A stretch of DNA of 64,000 nt from NCBI RefSeq assembly GCF_000226095.1, contig NC_016475.1:4646209-4710208 (forward strand), in the 5' to 3' direction. The translations under genes were made by a program, and so were the position numbers. Source of the stretch: Thermothelomyces thermophilus ATCC 42464. Lineage: Eukaryota > Ascomycota > Sordariomycetes > Sordariales > Chaetomiaceae. Shown piece after piece: positions 43,884 to 54,246 of this stretch (its first letter is position 1; the number at the start of each line of letters is the position of its first letter). Below the pieces are notes generated by a model. It did not search any database, was not told the origin of the DNA, and saw only the letters and a program-made list of their open reading frames with translations.

Positions 43884-44243
43884 GCACCGTGGATCGGAAG
43901 TTTTTCAGAGGTGTTGCTTTGTGGAGGGAATTTGCCATTCGCTGGGCTATGGCATCGATAGGTACGGAGACATGCGTGGCAATACAGCGCGTATGTAAAC
44001 ATCTAGAGAACGTGCTGGCTAGGCGGGTTGCGCTTTCACTATGCCAGTGTTTATCAATGAATTTAGTCTATGTACGCGGCTGTTTTTTATAGCCTGAGGT
44101 CACTGAGGAGATGCGGGGAGGACAGGCACAACGCCGGTTCGTCAAGAAGTAGGTAGTAGGTAGGTACCTAGCCTTAATCCAGCGGCGATGCGCCGGCTAG
44201 GATCCCCCACACAGCAGCGGGCCCCCTGATCTGAAGCGGGCGC
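43884..44243. other. Intergenic between convergent genes
   Basis: Contains a TAGGTAGTAGGTAGGTACCTAG run near 44148-44170. No gene. Confidence 0.5.
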
Positions 44244-44996
44244 TTACCACGAGTCGGGGTCTGCCTCTTTCTCGGTCGTGGCGATTGCAATCTTGTCATA
44301 AAACACCTGGCGGAATCCTTGAGTGCCCTTCATCCCATTGTCGTCGTGCCAACCATTGGCATACAGGCCGACACGGAACTGGAACGGGACGTCTTCGGAG
44401 ACGGTGGTAGCGACGTTCTGCACGTCAACAACCTGCTCCCCGTCATACGACAGTCGGAAGTACCCCGTGGAGTCGCTCGCCCAGCGTGCCTCGATGATCA
44501 CCTTGTGCCATTCGCCGGCAGTAAGCGTCACGTTCAGCGGCAGTTTCGTGGTCTTCTGATTGCAGACGCTCCCGGTTTTCAGGCGGGTGAAGAGCTTTGT
44601 GCCTTCGGCCCAGAACATGGTACTGGGCATGTACGAGTCGCACTGGTCGAACGGCGCGATGAATTGGGCCAGGTCGTAGCTCTGCGCTGGTTCAAACTGC
44701 CAGTCGGGCGGGAGGCGGAAGGCAAAGCCGTAAAAGCGCGTGTCGCCGTGCTTGTAGGCATTCAAAACGCGGACCTCGGAGTGGTACCGGCCCGTGTAGG
44801 ACTTGTCGTACGTCTGCGTCATGACCAGCGCCGGAGGCTGGTCGTAAAAGACATCGCTGACTTCTTTGATCTCGCCCTTGTGCTCGGTTTGTTTACCGCC
44901 CCAGCCATCCAAAGTGCCCCGATTCGTGAAGATCTGCTTTGCCCACACCGTAGGCTGCGCCGCGAGGAGGGCGAAAAAAAGGGCGCGAAGTTCCAT
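44244..44996 (-). CDS. Secreted polysaccharide lyase, probably family PL20 (glucuronan lyase-like)
   Basis: A single exon of 250 residues. The ATG at 44996 gives MELRALFFALLAAQPTVWA, a signal peptide, followed by KQIFTNRGTLDGWGGKQTEH. The body is beta-rich, as in a jelly-roll fold: TGRYHSEVRVLN, FYGFAFRLPPDW, QFIAPFDQC and MPSTMFWAEG. Further strands are EWHKVIIEARWASDSTGYF and VGLYANGWHDD...GFRQVFYDKI. The length and the order of these strands resemble the Trichoderma glucuronan lyase that founded PL20, which cleaves beta-1,4-polyglucuronate by elimination. Other concanavalin-like heparinase-type families share the fold, so the exact substrate is uncertain. It is secreted and fits a cell-wall or exopolysaccharide degrading role alongside the chitinase. 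Confidence 0.7.
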   Translation of the reverse strand: MELRALFFALLAAQPTVWAKQIFTNRGTLDGWGGKQTEHKGEIKEVSDVFYDQPPALVMTQTYDKSYTGRYHSEVRVLNAYKHGDTRFYGFAFRLPPDWQFEPAQSYDLAQFIAPFDQCDSYMPSTMFWAEGTKLFTRLKTGSVCNQKTTKLPLNVTLTAGEWHKVIIEARWASDSTGYFRLSYDGEQVVDVQNVATTVSEDVPFQFRVGLYANGWHDDNGMKGTQGFRQVFYDKIAIATTEKEADPDSW

Positions 44997-45945
44997 GGCG
45001 GATAATAGCGTAGCGTGGACGGGGAAGATGATGCTAATATACTGTGTGCCTCTTAAGGAGAACAGTTACTTGGTAAGATGAGGGTGGGAAGGAACGTTTT
45101 TTGTCTGATGGCGCTTGAGAGATATGTTTGATTATTATACAGGCTTCAACGGGGGTATTGATGGGCTCTTGACGCCCTAGAAGTTGTGTGGGGTTAACCG
45201 TCTTTGGTTGTTTCCGTCAAAAGTTCCAACTTAAAGTCGAAGGAACATCCAGCCCATTTGCAACCATGCAATCAAATTCTCGCACGGTCCCTGAATACGA
45301 GCAACTTGGGTTCGAAACAGATGAAACCAGCCAAGCTGGCCGTTTCTGCGGGCCAACGCGGATCAGTACCGATCTGTGGGACTTTTAAAACCACCTGTGG
45401 CCGGGTTTGGGCGCCCTTATAGCCTACCATCCTGGCCGTGGTTCCGATACCACCTCTTCGGCCAGGCCCCACATAGAACGACCCGGAGGACCCAAGCCCC
45501 AAATTGCGGGTCGAATTACCTTATTCTAAGGCCTGGTGGCCGGTTTGGAGGTAACACAAACAAATATCCTGATACACCATGAGAGGAAGAAGATATAAAT
45601 ACACTAGGAAGAAGCACCTCGCGGCAAAATTTAGGGTTAGGCAGTACCTCGATTCTCCGGCCCATTCCCGGGCAAGAACTAAACACTAGCATGTTGCGGT
45701 TGAGAGGAGCGGGTGATCAATTGGGCAACCGGCCCAGCTGCCGTATTTGTAAGGTGAGATTGGAGGGTCCTTGGCGTTTTCGGGATTTCTTGACACGACC
45801 AGTATCTTTCTGCCTATTAACATTCGGACGGAACTTCGCAGGGGCATGCTCGAGAACAGCACCGTGAATGGTCCGAGACCTTACTACGTAGGAATTAGCT
45901 AACGCTAACTAAAAGTTCCCCATCCTGCCCGTTCGGGGAAGCACG
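44997..45945. other. Intergenic, nothing recognised
   Basis: About 950 bp, no coding signal that I can support on either strand. Confidence 0.5.
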
Positions 45946-47286
45946 TCAATCGAGACCGTGTGCCACTCTCAACGCAGCGATTGAATCACGGTCATACTCG
46001 TGCTTCCGCTTCAGGGCGTCCATGTACACGAATGTGTGGGGGCAGCCCAAGTATCTCTTGAGAGTGACCTTGTTCCCACCCGCAACAAGTTTCATCGCGT
46101 AAGCCTCGCCTTCATCTCTCAGGGGGTCGAGCTCGGCCGTCCGAATGAAGGCGTCGCAAAGGCCGCGCCAGTTAGGCGCCTCGAGGGGCTCGAGCCACCA
46201 GCTGGGCCACAGCTTCCTGAGCTCTGGAAGCTTCTCCGGTGGCATGCAAAGGCGTCCATAGTATTTGATTTGCGCCCAGGGCAGCACAGGCCCACGGTGG
46301 AACTCGTGGAAAGAAGGGAACGGCGACTCAGTGTAGTAAGTATAGCTCAGCGCTCTCGTTGCTAGTGGCGCAGTAGCCATGCATAACTTCAAGGGAATGC
46401 CAGCATCCCGCGCCATGTGCTGTAGCACTATGCTGATATGTCCGCCCGCGGATATGCCACCGACCGAGACGGAAGCTGGGTTGGCATTGAGCAGCGATGC
46501 AGACTCGCGAACCTAATTAGACGCAATGATCAGCCAATTTTCAGTATTATAAACAAAAAAAGGAAAGGAAAGAAAGAAAGAAAAACAGTCCTTACCCAGT
46601 TCAGAGCATCCCATGCATCTTGAAAACATTTGCCCCATATGTTTTCTTTCAGGCCGGAAAGTCAGCGGTTTAACGCGTAATTAATCAAGAGAGTGGTATT
46701 CTCGGTAGAGCAGAGCTTGGTTGCATACCCGGGCAAAGGCGATAGTCAACATCGACAACAATAACCCCTGCTTCTCTCATGCTCAGACAGTGCGCAGCTT
46801 CTGACTCCAGGCCGCCAACAACGAAGCCACCGCCTGGTTTCATGACCTAGTTAGGCTGATGCTCTTGACAGACGTAGCGAATTCTTGGGAACTAATAGTG
46901 GAAACCTGACCATGGAAGTTCAAATGAACAGGAAACGGGCCTGTGCCATGCTTCTCTCGGTCGGGGTGGTATACCCGAACAGGGATGCTGACGCCGTCCT
47001 GTGATGGGAATGTGAGGTCGGTAACCCCGGGATATCCCCTTGTGTCAAGGGCGCAAGGCACTCGGAATGCCTCCGGATGAGCGCGCAGTTCCTGGATAGA
47101 TGGGGGTTTGGGGGCAACTTTCCCCGACCCAGCTGCTGCTTTGGTTCGCACTTGAGTAAAATACTCGAGAAAGTCGGGATCCAGTTTTGGAAGAATGTGC
47201 TCTTCGATCACATCTTCAACGCTCTGCACCGCTTGCTCTGTCTGGGCCCACGCCGTAATACCCGCGGTACCAGGAAAGACGTTCAT
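45946..47286 (-). CDS. Alpha/beta hydrolase of the hormone-sensitive-lipase type
   Basis: Minus-strand exons are 46911-47286, 46729-46833, 46596-46645 and 45946-46512 (365 residues). Joining exon 1 (LNFHG) to exon 2 restores HGGGFVVGG, the oxyanion-hole motif. The third junction gives RLCPENIWGKCFQDAWDALNW. The nucleophile elbow GGISAGGHIS (GxSxG) is in the last exon, and LDPLRDEGEAYA and CPHTFVYM supply the catalytic Asp and His. This is a serine carboxylesterase or arylesterase acting on small esters. No signal peptide. The ATG at 47286 is the conservative start. A second coding-like piece upstream (ATG 47445, MFTQPSQAAWTGT) would join in phase only through an intron of 30 bp, which is too short. 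The N-terminus is therefore unsure. Divergent from the DUF1989 gene. Confidence 0.85.
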
Positions 47287-47748
47287 TTCGTTCAAGGGGT
47301 TGAAAATGGGAATGCTAGGTGACCGTGATAATTACGTTCAATACCGGGCTGGAGTGGGAATGCCCTCGATTTGTGGCAAGGCTGCTCCTGAGGCTGGAGC
47401 AGTTATCGTCCCGGTCCAGGCCGCTTGACTTGGCTGGGTAAACATCTGGTTGCGCAGAGCGTATCTCGAGGCGGTAATAGATACGAAGGAGGAGGGGCTT
47501 TTTGAGGGGACAATGTGGAGATAATTAGAGAGGTAGTTGGAGAAACCCCTTGTTCCTGCTCCGGCAGATGCGGGGTATTAATTATGGCAGATCGCTTCTC
47601 GGCTTCTCGCGGCATCAACTTAATGGGCCGATTTGACGATTTGACGAAAAAAAACGATCCTGCTGAGGGCGTGTAGGCAGACTTTAACGAACTAACGATC
47701 TTAGACAACTCGCACCTCAGCAAGATCCCTGGTGTGTGTGTGCCCATA
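47287..47748. promoter_or_regulatory. Divergent promoter region between esterase and DUF1989 genes
   Basis: 462 bp between head-to-head starts. 47345-47445 on the minus strand may be an extra N-terminal exon of the esterase. No defined site seen. Confidence 0.35.
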
Positions 47749-48727
47749 ATGCCGGAAACTCAGTTCAACGCAGATGATCGTCTCCGGAACCGGAAGCCGA
47801 TTCCAGCGCCGGTGCCCGCCTATCTTCCCACAGCCGGATCACCGCTGACGGTCGATACGGAGCTCTATTCATCCATCCAACAGGCCCCCCGCGTCTTGGT
47901 CGAGGAATTCACGCTCCCAATTCGGTCCGGCAAGGCCTGGAAAGCGGAAGCAGGAAGCATCATCCGGATCAGCACTCCCGTAGGACCACAGGTGGGAGAT
48001 CTGAATATCTGGAATGCCCACAACCCTCGCGAGCGTTTTTGGGCATCACGAACCCGGCAGCTCCATGCAAGCCACGTGTCGACCTACGACAGGTTGTGGT
48101 CGTGCTTGCCCTACATGCGACCGCTGGTTACAATCATCTCGGACACTCTGGCCTGGTACGGCGAGGACGAGCACGGCGGCCGCGTCCACGACCTGCTCGG
48201 CACTCGTTGCGACCCCTACATCAACTCGGTCTTGAGCGGCGGGCAGTACGATTTCCACTGCCACTCCAACCTGACCCGTGCGGTGCTTCCGTTTGGGCTC
48301 TCGGAATCGGATGTCCACGACGTCATAAACATCTTTCAAGTGACGGGCTTGGACGCCAAGGGGAGATACTTCATGAACCCTTGTCCAGCAGAGAGCGGGG
48401 ACCACATTGAGTTTCTAGCAGAGCAAGACGTCTTGATGGCTTTGAGTACGTTGTCCATTCGACCACGGCACCGGTGTCATGGTATTATCTGACTAAACAT
48501 CTTCATAACTAGGTGCCTGCCCTGGAGGAGATTTATCGTTGTGGGGATTTGGCGACGCTAGTGAGAAGGAAATGGTGAAGTGTTGTCGTCCGCTCAAGGT
48601 CGAGGTGTTCCGCCTTGCGGATGGCGACTTCTTGCAAAAGGCTGGTTGGCGGCCAGCCGAACCTTCAAAATATCATGGGATGCATGGCATGGTCGTTGTC
48701 GAGGGCGAGCCCGAGCTTACAAAGTAA
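47749..48727 (+). CDS. DUF1989 (urea carboxylase-associated family) protein
   Basis: Exons 47749-48445 and 48513-48727, giving 303 residues. The ATG at 47749 starts MPETQFNADDRLRNRKPIP. The core carries the family features: LVEEFTLPIRSGKAWKAEAG, QVGDLNIWNAHNPRERFWASRT, LLGTRCDPYIN and YDFHCHSNLTRAV. After the intron it reads ACPGGDLSLWGFG. The clustered His and Cys residues are thought to bind metal. Bacterial members lie next to urea carboxylase or aminotransferase genes, and the reaction in fungi is not settled. No signal peptide. Here the gene is divergent from an esterase and followed tail to tail by a secreted LVIVD protein. Nothing in the window encodes urea carboxylase or allophanate hydrolase. 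Confidence 0.83.
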
Positions 48728-48950
48728 ATATCGGGCCTCAAACTATGGCCAGAAGAGGCAATCAAGGCAGAGATGGCTAACAATCAGCCATCGTAATATT
48801 GAGTAAATATACCTGACTTCAGGGCCGAAGAGACTGGCATCGTTTAACATGTGTGTAAGCAACCTCGACAACATCATTGCGAATCAGCGCTAGGTTGCAT
48901 CCCCACCTGAAAGGCGATCAACAACCACAGGTAATTAAGCTGAGAATCCG

Positions 48951-50518
48951 TCAATCGCTCTTCGAGCGCTTCACAACAAATGCGCCCCGGTCCATTGTGT
49001 TGATGACGATGAACCCGCTGGGGAAGAAGGGGTAATGACTCCAGGAGCCCGTGAATGTCACATTTCCTCCGCCTGGGAGATGGTCATCTTCAGGATGGGT
49101 GTCAAAGTACGCCACCTCCTTGATACCCTTTCCGGTCGGGTCCGACGGCACAGAACGCAGATCGAGGATGCTGAGACCCAATGCGTAGTTGCTCTGATAC
49201 GCGAATCCGTCCTTCACAAACTGGTTGTGGTCGATTCCCTTCCTCAGGCCCTTGTAGTGACCGGTCTGCTTGGGTGCCTCGAGCGAGGTGATGTCCCAGA
49301 TGTAAGAGATGGGATAACCATCCGCACCGAAGCCCGTCTTGTCGTACTCGTCGTACTCGTCGTCGGCGACCAGGTATTGCTGCCACTGCGGGTCGAGCAC
49401 CCAGCCCTGGTGGGTATAAGCGAACCCTTCGTAGGAGGTGTTGGAGATGACTTTGATGTTCTTCTTATCGGTAACGTCGAAACTGAGACTGATGTTAGTA
49501 GCGTCTCCACATGTGCTCGACTTTGTGAAACCAAAACTCACATTGTCAGGGAGTCCTCGTCGTATCCGTAGCAAATATCCCTTCCGTTGTACTTCTCGTC
49601 CGGACCTCTATACACCAGACACTGGGCGTCGTGGACGTAGCCATCTGCGCCGGTGCCGCCCAAGGTCTTGGGGTTCGACGGGTCGGTCAGATCGAAAAAG
49701 ATCAAGCCCGCCCTGAGGGGTCCGTCCCTTGGTTGGAATCCTGTGGCTACCCCGTAATTCAACTCTTCATTCGTCACGACGTTGTGCGACCGGCCGAGAG
49801 GGAGGCCTTCATTCCAGAATCCCGTAAGGTCCTTGACGCTGTCAAAGACCACGGGGCTCGCCGGATCCACGTCGAGGAGCTTTCTCAGGTCGAAGATCTG
49901 AACGCCATGGTCCACGGCCTCACTGCCGATGAGGATGTAGCTCTTGTATCCCTTGATTTCCCGCCACATGGACGGGACTGCCTTGGCGTACTGAGGCAGC
50001 CGGCCAAGGTAAATGAGCTTGCCCTGGGGACTGACCTCGGCAAAAGCAGTGCCATCCTGCTGAGCGATGGCAACGAACTCGCGGCCTTCGGGGCTTGTCC
50101 AGCCCCACGAACCTGCCCCTCTCCCGGTCGAGTTGCCGAGTTGCACGTGCGGCTTGAAGTCATAGAGATCTAGGCCCTGGCAACGATAGGTGTTGGCGGG
50201 ATCACCGGGAACCAGGGACACGATACCATCCTGGCAGGGCAAGTAATCCGTCTCCTCGTCGAATGCCTTGTACTGCGACGAGTCAAAGGCTCCTTGTTCG
50301 GCCAACTGGCTCCATATTTGCTGCACAAATGTCAGTCAGAATCGGTTTAATACGCCTCCACGAGGGAGACTGACATGTTTCGTCGCCATGATTTGTTCAT
50401 GAACGATGCCGTTATCGTAGATCGCCTTTTTGAGGGCCATGTCCACTGGCAGCTCCTTCGCTGCCACCAGCGACAGCATTGGCACCACAGAGAGGAAGAA
50501 GGAATTTAGAGGCGCCAT
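48951..50518 (-). CDS. Secreted LVIVD-repeat beta-propeller-like protein
   Basis: Minus-strand exons 50375-50518, 49542-50320 and 48951-49482, giving 484 residues. The ATG at 50518 gives MAPLNSFFLSVVPMLSLVAA, a signal peptide. Repeats of the LVIVD type are spread along the chain: LDLYDFKPHV, VQIFDLRKLLDV, LIFFDLTDPSNPKTL, LTIFDVTDKKNIKVI (restored across the last intron) and LSILDLRSVPSD. Conserved HN and HDAQ motifs lie between them (GRSHNVVTNEE, YVHDAQCLVYRGP, FAYTHQGWVLD). Such proteins fold like propellers and are often annotated as regulatory P domain or choice-of-anchor B proteins. Function unknown, extracellular. It faces the DUF1989 gene tail to tail with about 220 bp between. Confidence 0.8.
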
Positions 50519-52015
50519 TATGTGGGAGGGACCGAGGGTCCGTAGTCAGGTACGCAGACTGATAGATCGAGGTTCAAGAATTGAGGTTATCCTCCCAAAT
50601 GACAGACCACCAGCTGCGCAACTAAGACATGAGAAGAAGAGTCCGGGCTTTTTAAACATTTTGGTGACGGCTGGGCATCTGGTAGGGAAGGGCAAGAATC
50701 TGGGCCGATGGAACACTTCGGCACTTGCGAAACGCCTAAAGCGGCAGGTATCAGGTAATAATTTCCCATATCCCGTGCCGGATGTTGGCCAAGCATGAGT
50801 CTCCGTTCTGCCTTGAGCTTGTGCTCTCGCTCATCCTGGTGATCAACTTGCGGCAACTCACTGGCCAGCCATTCTTGTGGGTCACAACTTATCTTTGTTC
50901 ACGACATCATTGGGTGACCTGACGTGACGGACTGAACTGGAAGGTAATCTACAACTTCGCCGAAACTGGCAGCTAACAGAAGCATGCATAGCGGGAGTTG
51001 ACCTGGGAGGACGGTATTGATATGGAGGCAATGGAACTTGACGAATAACTGGGCTGGGTGAGGTCGTTTTCGAATGCAGTCATCCAGCTCGCTTGCTTTC
51101 CCGTACCATGAACGTCTCTACACCTCCTTAGTGGACGCGGATCCTAGATTTTCAAGTGAAGGCTTGCCTTGGATAATCCAGGACCATGCGGGAATTGAGC
51201 GGGATTGAAGGTATGGAGGGTAAGGCGTAGTAACCATTTCGCGGCGTGCCACGCATATTTGGAGGGTCAGAAGTTCTCGGCAGCGTGGTCTGCCATCATC
51301 AGACGGCCAAGACGTTTCGATACGGTCGTTTCGACTCGGACTCTCGGTCATGCGCGCAGCTTGCTTATACTAATGAGGACCGAGTATTTTCTGTACGACA
51401 TACCTTGCACGTTTATTATCGTCGATGCTCAGCTGGGGAAGGCAGCTGCACATATAGCATTGCATTTACAATAGGAGCGAGGGCGAGGTCGAGGAATGAG
51501 AAACTGCTCTAATGGCTAATATGCCTACTTGAGAAGAAAACCGGCCACAAGTTGGCCCTGATCTTCGTCTCCTGTGCGCGACGGGTTCTGTTTTTGAACC
51601 GTGTGGAGTTGAATTCGAGTGGACCACTCACTGCCCAAGACCTCAGCGGCCAGCGGAACGCACAATTACGAGAGCCCCGCTCGGCACCCCGGCGTCCCCT
51701 CCCCCCACCATGACGACATCAGAAGAAGACGGCACAGGCCAGTTCGACCATTCAGAAGCCACCTGATTACCTTCCAGCAGATGGATAGCTGACTGCCCCT
51801 CGTTTGGTTGCCGGGGGCCCCGCTCATAAGCGATCCAGAAAGTCTTGGAATGAAGCTTGTCCGACTGCCTGTCTGGCTGAGGTCGGTGCCAATGTTTCAT
51901 CCCGCGCATGACAAACTGCGCGGAGGTGCCCCGGACCGTTACCCAGACATTCTCGGCGTCCACCCTACTGCAGTCCAACGCTCGCCTTTCGTTTTCCCCT
52001 CCTCACGCCATTTTG
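50519..52015. other. Intergenic, nothing recognised
   Basis: About 1.5 kb between divergent genes. Open frames up to 111 codons (for example 51643-51978 minus) lack motifs. Confidence 0.5.
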
Positions 52016-53843
52016 ATGACACCCCTCCTCACCGGTGTTCGAAACGCCTACCCGACGATCCGTACAGCTCGACCATTGTCGCCAACTTGGACGCTACGAA
52101 GCTCTCGGCGCTTTTTCTTGGGCGAAAGACGCAACATGTCGCAGGAATACAAGTTGAAGGGGGTTACCTCCCTCGCGCTGAAGCCCGGCGAAAAACAAGA
52201 GGTGGAAGTAGAGGGCCTTGATGCAAAGGTCCTGCTCGTCAATGCCGGCGGAACGGTCCAGGCGGTCGGACCCAAGTGCACCCACTACGGGGCACCCCTC
52301 GTCAAGGGCGTCTTGGGGACCAACGGGATCATCACTTGCCCGTGGCACGGAGGTAACAACCCCCCATCTCTTCTGTCTCGCCCTGATCGCGATATACTGC
52401 TTGCTAACCACTCGGGTCCATCCATCTGCAGCTTGCTTCAACACCAAGACGGGCGACGTCGAGGACGCGCCTGCGCTGAACGCGCTTCCTGTCTTCAAAG
52501 CCACCGAGCGCGATGGTGCTGTTTACATCACCGGCGATGCGGACACGATTAAGCGGGGCCACCGCACACCCAAGTTCAAGTGCACCGCCACCGGCGGCGA
52601 TAAAGTTGTTGTTGTGGGAGGCGGGTCAGGAGCGCTGGGCACCATCGAGGCTCTGCGAGGCGGTGGTTACCAGGGAGCCATCACTCTCATCTCCAACGAG
52701 GGGTACCTGCCCATTGACCGGCCGAAGCTCAGCAAGGCATTGTTGACCGATCTCGCGAAGTTGCAGTGGCGGGATGAGGGCTGGTATAAGGACGGCAGCG
52801 TGGATATCGTGAACGACGAGGTCACGGCGGTGGATTTCGCGACAAAGACGGTCACGACCAAGTCCGGAGGCAAGTTCGCCTACACCAAACTCGTCCTATC
52901 CACTGGCGGCACGCCTCGGCGGCTGCCCCTGCCAGGATTCAAAGATCTCGGCAACATCTTCACATTGCGCACTGTCCATGACGCGAAACGGATTGTTGAT
53001 GCCATTGGCGACAAGGGCAAGAAGATTGTCATTATCGGATCGTCCTTCATCGGCATGGAGATCGCCGTGGCCACAGCAAACGGCAATGACGTGACGGTCG
53101 TAGGAATGGAAAAGGCACCGCTGGAGCGCGTCCTTGGGGAGAAAGTTGGCAACATCATCAAGAAGGGCGTGGAAGCGAAGGGCGTCAAATTTTACCTGCC
53201 GGTGGGTGTTGACAGGGCCGAGCCATCTGCGTCCGCTCCGTCGAACGTCGGGTCGGTCCACCTCAAGGACGGCACGAAGCTCGAAGCGGACCTCGTCATC
53301 CTCGGAGTCGGCGTTGCGCCCGCGACCGAGTATCTCAAGAACAACAGCGCGGTTCAGCTCGAGCAGGATGGGAGCCTAAGGGTCGACGAGGCGTTTGCGG
53401 TAGTGGGTCTGCAGGACGTGTATGCCATTGGCGACATTGCCACGCACCCCTACCGTGGACCGGGTGGAGATGGCAAACTCGTGCGCATCGAGCATTGGAA
53501 TGTTGCTCAGAACGCAGGCCGGACTGTTGCGAGCCACATTCTCAACCCGGACCGCACGCCAGAGTTTTACACTCCCGTGTTCTGGAGCGCCCTTGGCTCG
53601 CAGCTGCGCTACTGTGGCAACACGATGGCCAGTGGATGGGACGACGTGGTGTTGCAGGGAGACCCGGAGCAGGGCAAGTGGGTAGCGTACTATGCGAAGG
53701 GGCAGACCGTTGTCGCCATGGCGAGCATGGGGATGGATCCGGCAATGGCTCAGTGTTCCCAGCTCATGGCGCTCAACAGGATGCCCAGCAAGGCCAAGTT
53801 GGAAGGTGGACTGGATATCCTGAGTCTCGGACCTCCCCAGTAA
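52016..53843 (+). CDS. Rieske-FAD pyridine nucleotide-disulfide oxidoreductase (AIF-like)
   Basis: Exons 52016-52352 and 52432-53843, giving 582 residues. The N-terminal Rieske domain binds a 2Fe-2S cluster through Cys88-x-His90 (CTHYGAP) and Cys108-x2-His111 (CPWHGACF), the latter spanning the intron. The reductase has an FAD site VVVVGGGSGALGTIEAL, an NAD site VIIGSSFIGMEIAVATA and the second FAD motif DVYAIGDIATHPY. The C-terminal part is of the ferredoxin-reductase/AIFM3 type. Such enzymes pass electrons from NAD(P)H to a redox partner. The start at 52016 gives an Arg-rich leader ending RSSRRFFLGERRN, which looks like a mitochondrial presequence. A start at 52135 (MSQEYKLKG) would give a cytosolic form, and ATG 51908 is also in frame. 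It lies upstream of a P450 gene in the same direction. Confidence 0.88.
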
Positions 53844-54246
53844 GTCTGCGCCGCGGCGGGCGGGCAGAGCGTGGTCGTTATTATCGTTAATCTGATACTC
53901 TCCTTGCTGCAAAAACGAAGCTATGCGCAAGGAGTAAAATATGATTGATGACTTCTCTTGTACGGAAGGAGTAAAATATGATTGATGACTTCTCTTGTAC
54001 GGATGTACATACTTCAGTACTCTCCTCCACAACGGAACCCTAACCCTAATTTATGAAATTTTCGTTTCAAGGTAAAGTCTCCATCAATGAACATGAACAT
54101 TCAGACGCTCGGAAAACTGTCGCACCACTTTCGATGGCACACCCAATGACAAGGGTGGAGCGTTCTCTACGTTGTATGTAATCTGAGTATATGGAAAAAG
54201 TAAAGACGCTCACAGGAGCAGTCTAGATGTCACCGACCCTGCTTCT
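53844..54246. other. Intergenic with a 37-bp tandem duplication and a short telomere-like motif
   Basis: 53931-53967 and 53968-54003 are two copies of a unit starting GGAGTAAAATATGATTG. AACCCTAACCCTAA lies at 54036-54049. No gene. Confidence 0.8.

Noticed and set aside
44319-45005. 228-codon plus-strand open frame
   Set aside because: Antisense to the signal-peptide-bearing lyase gene.
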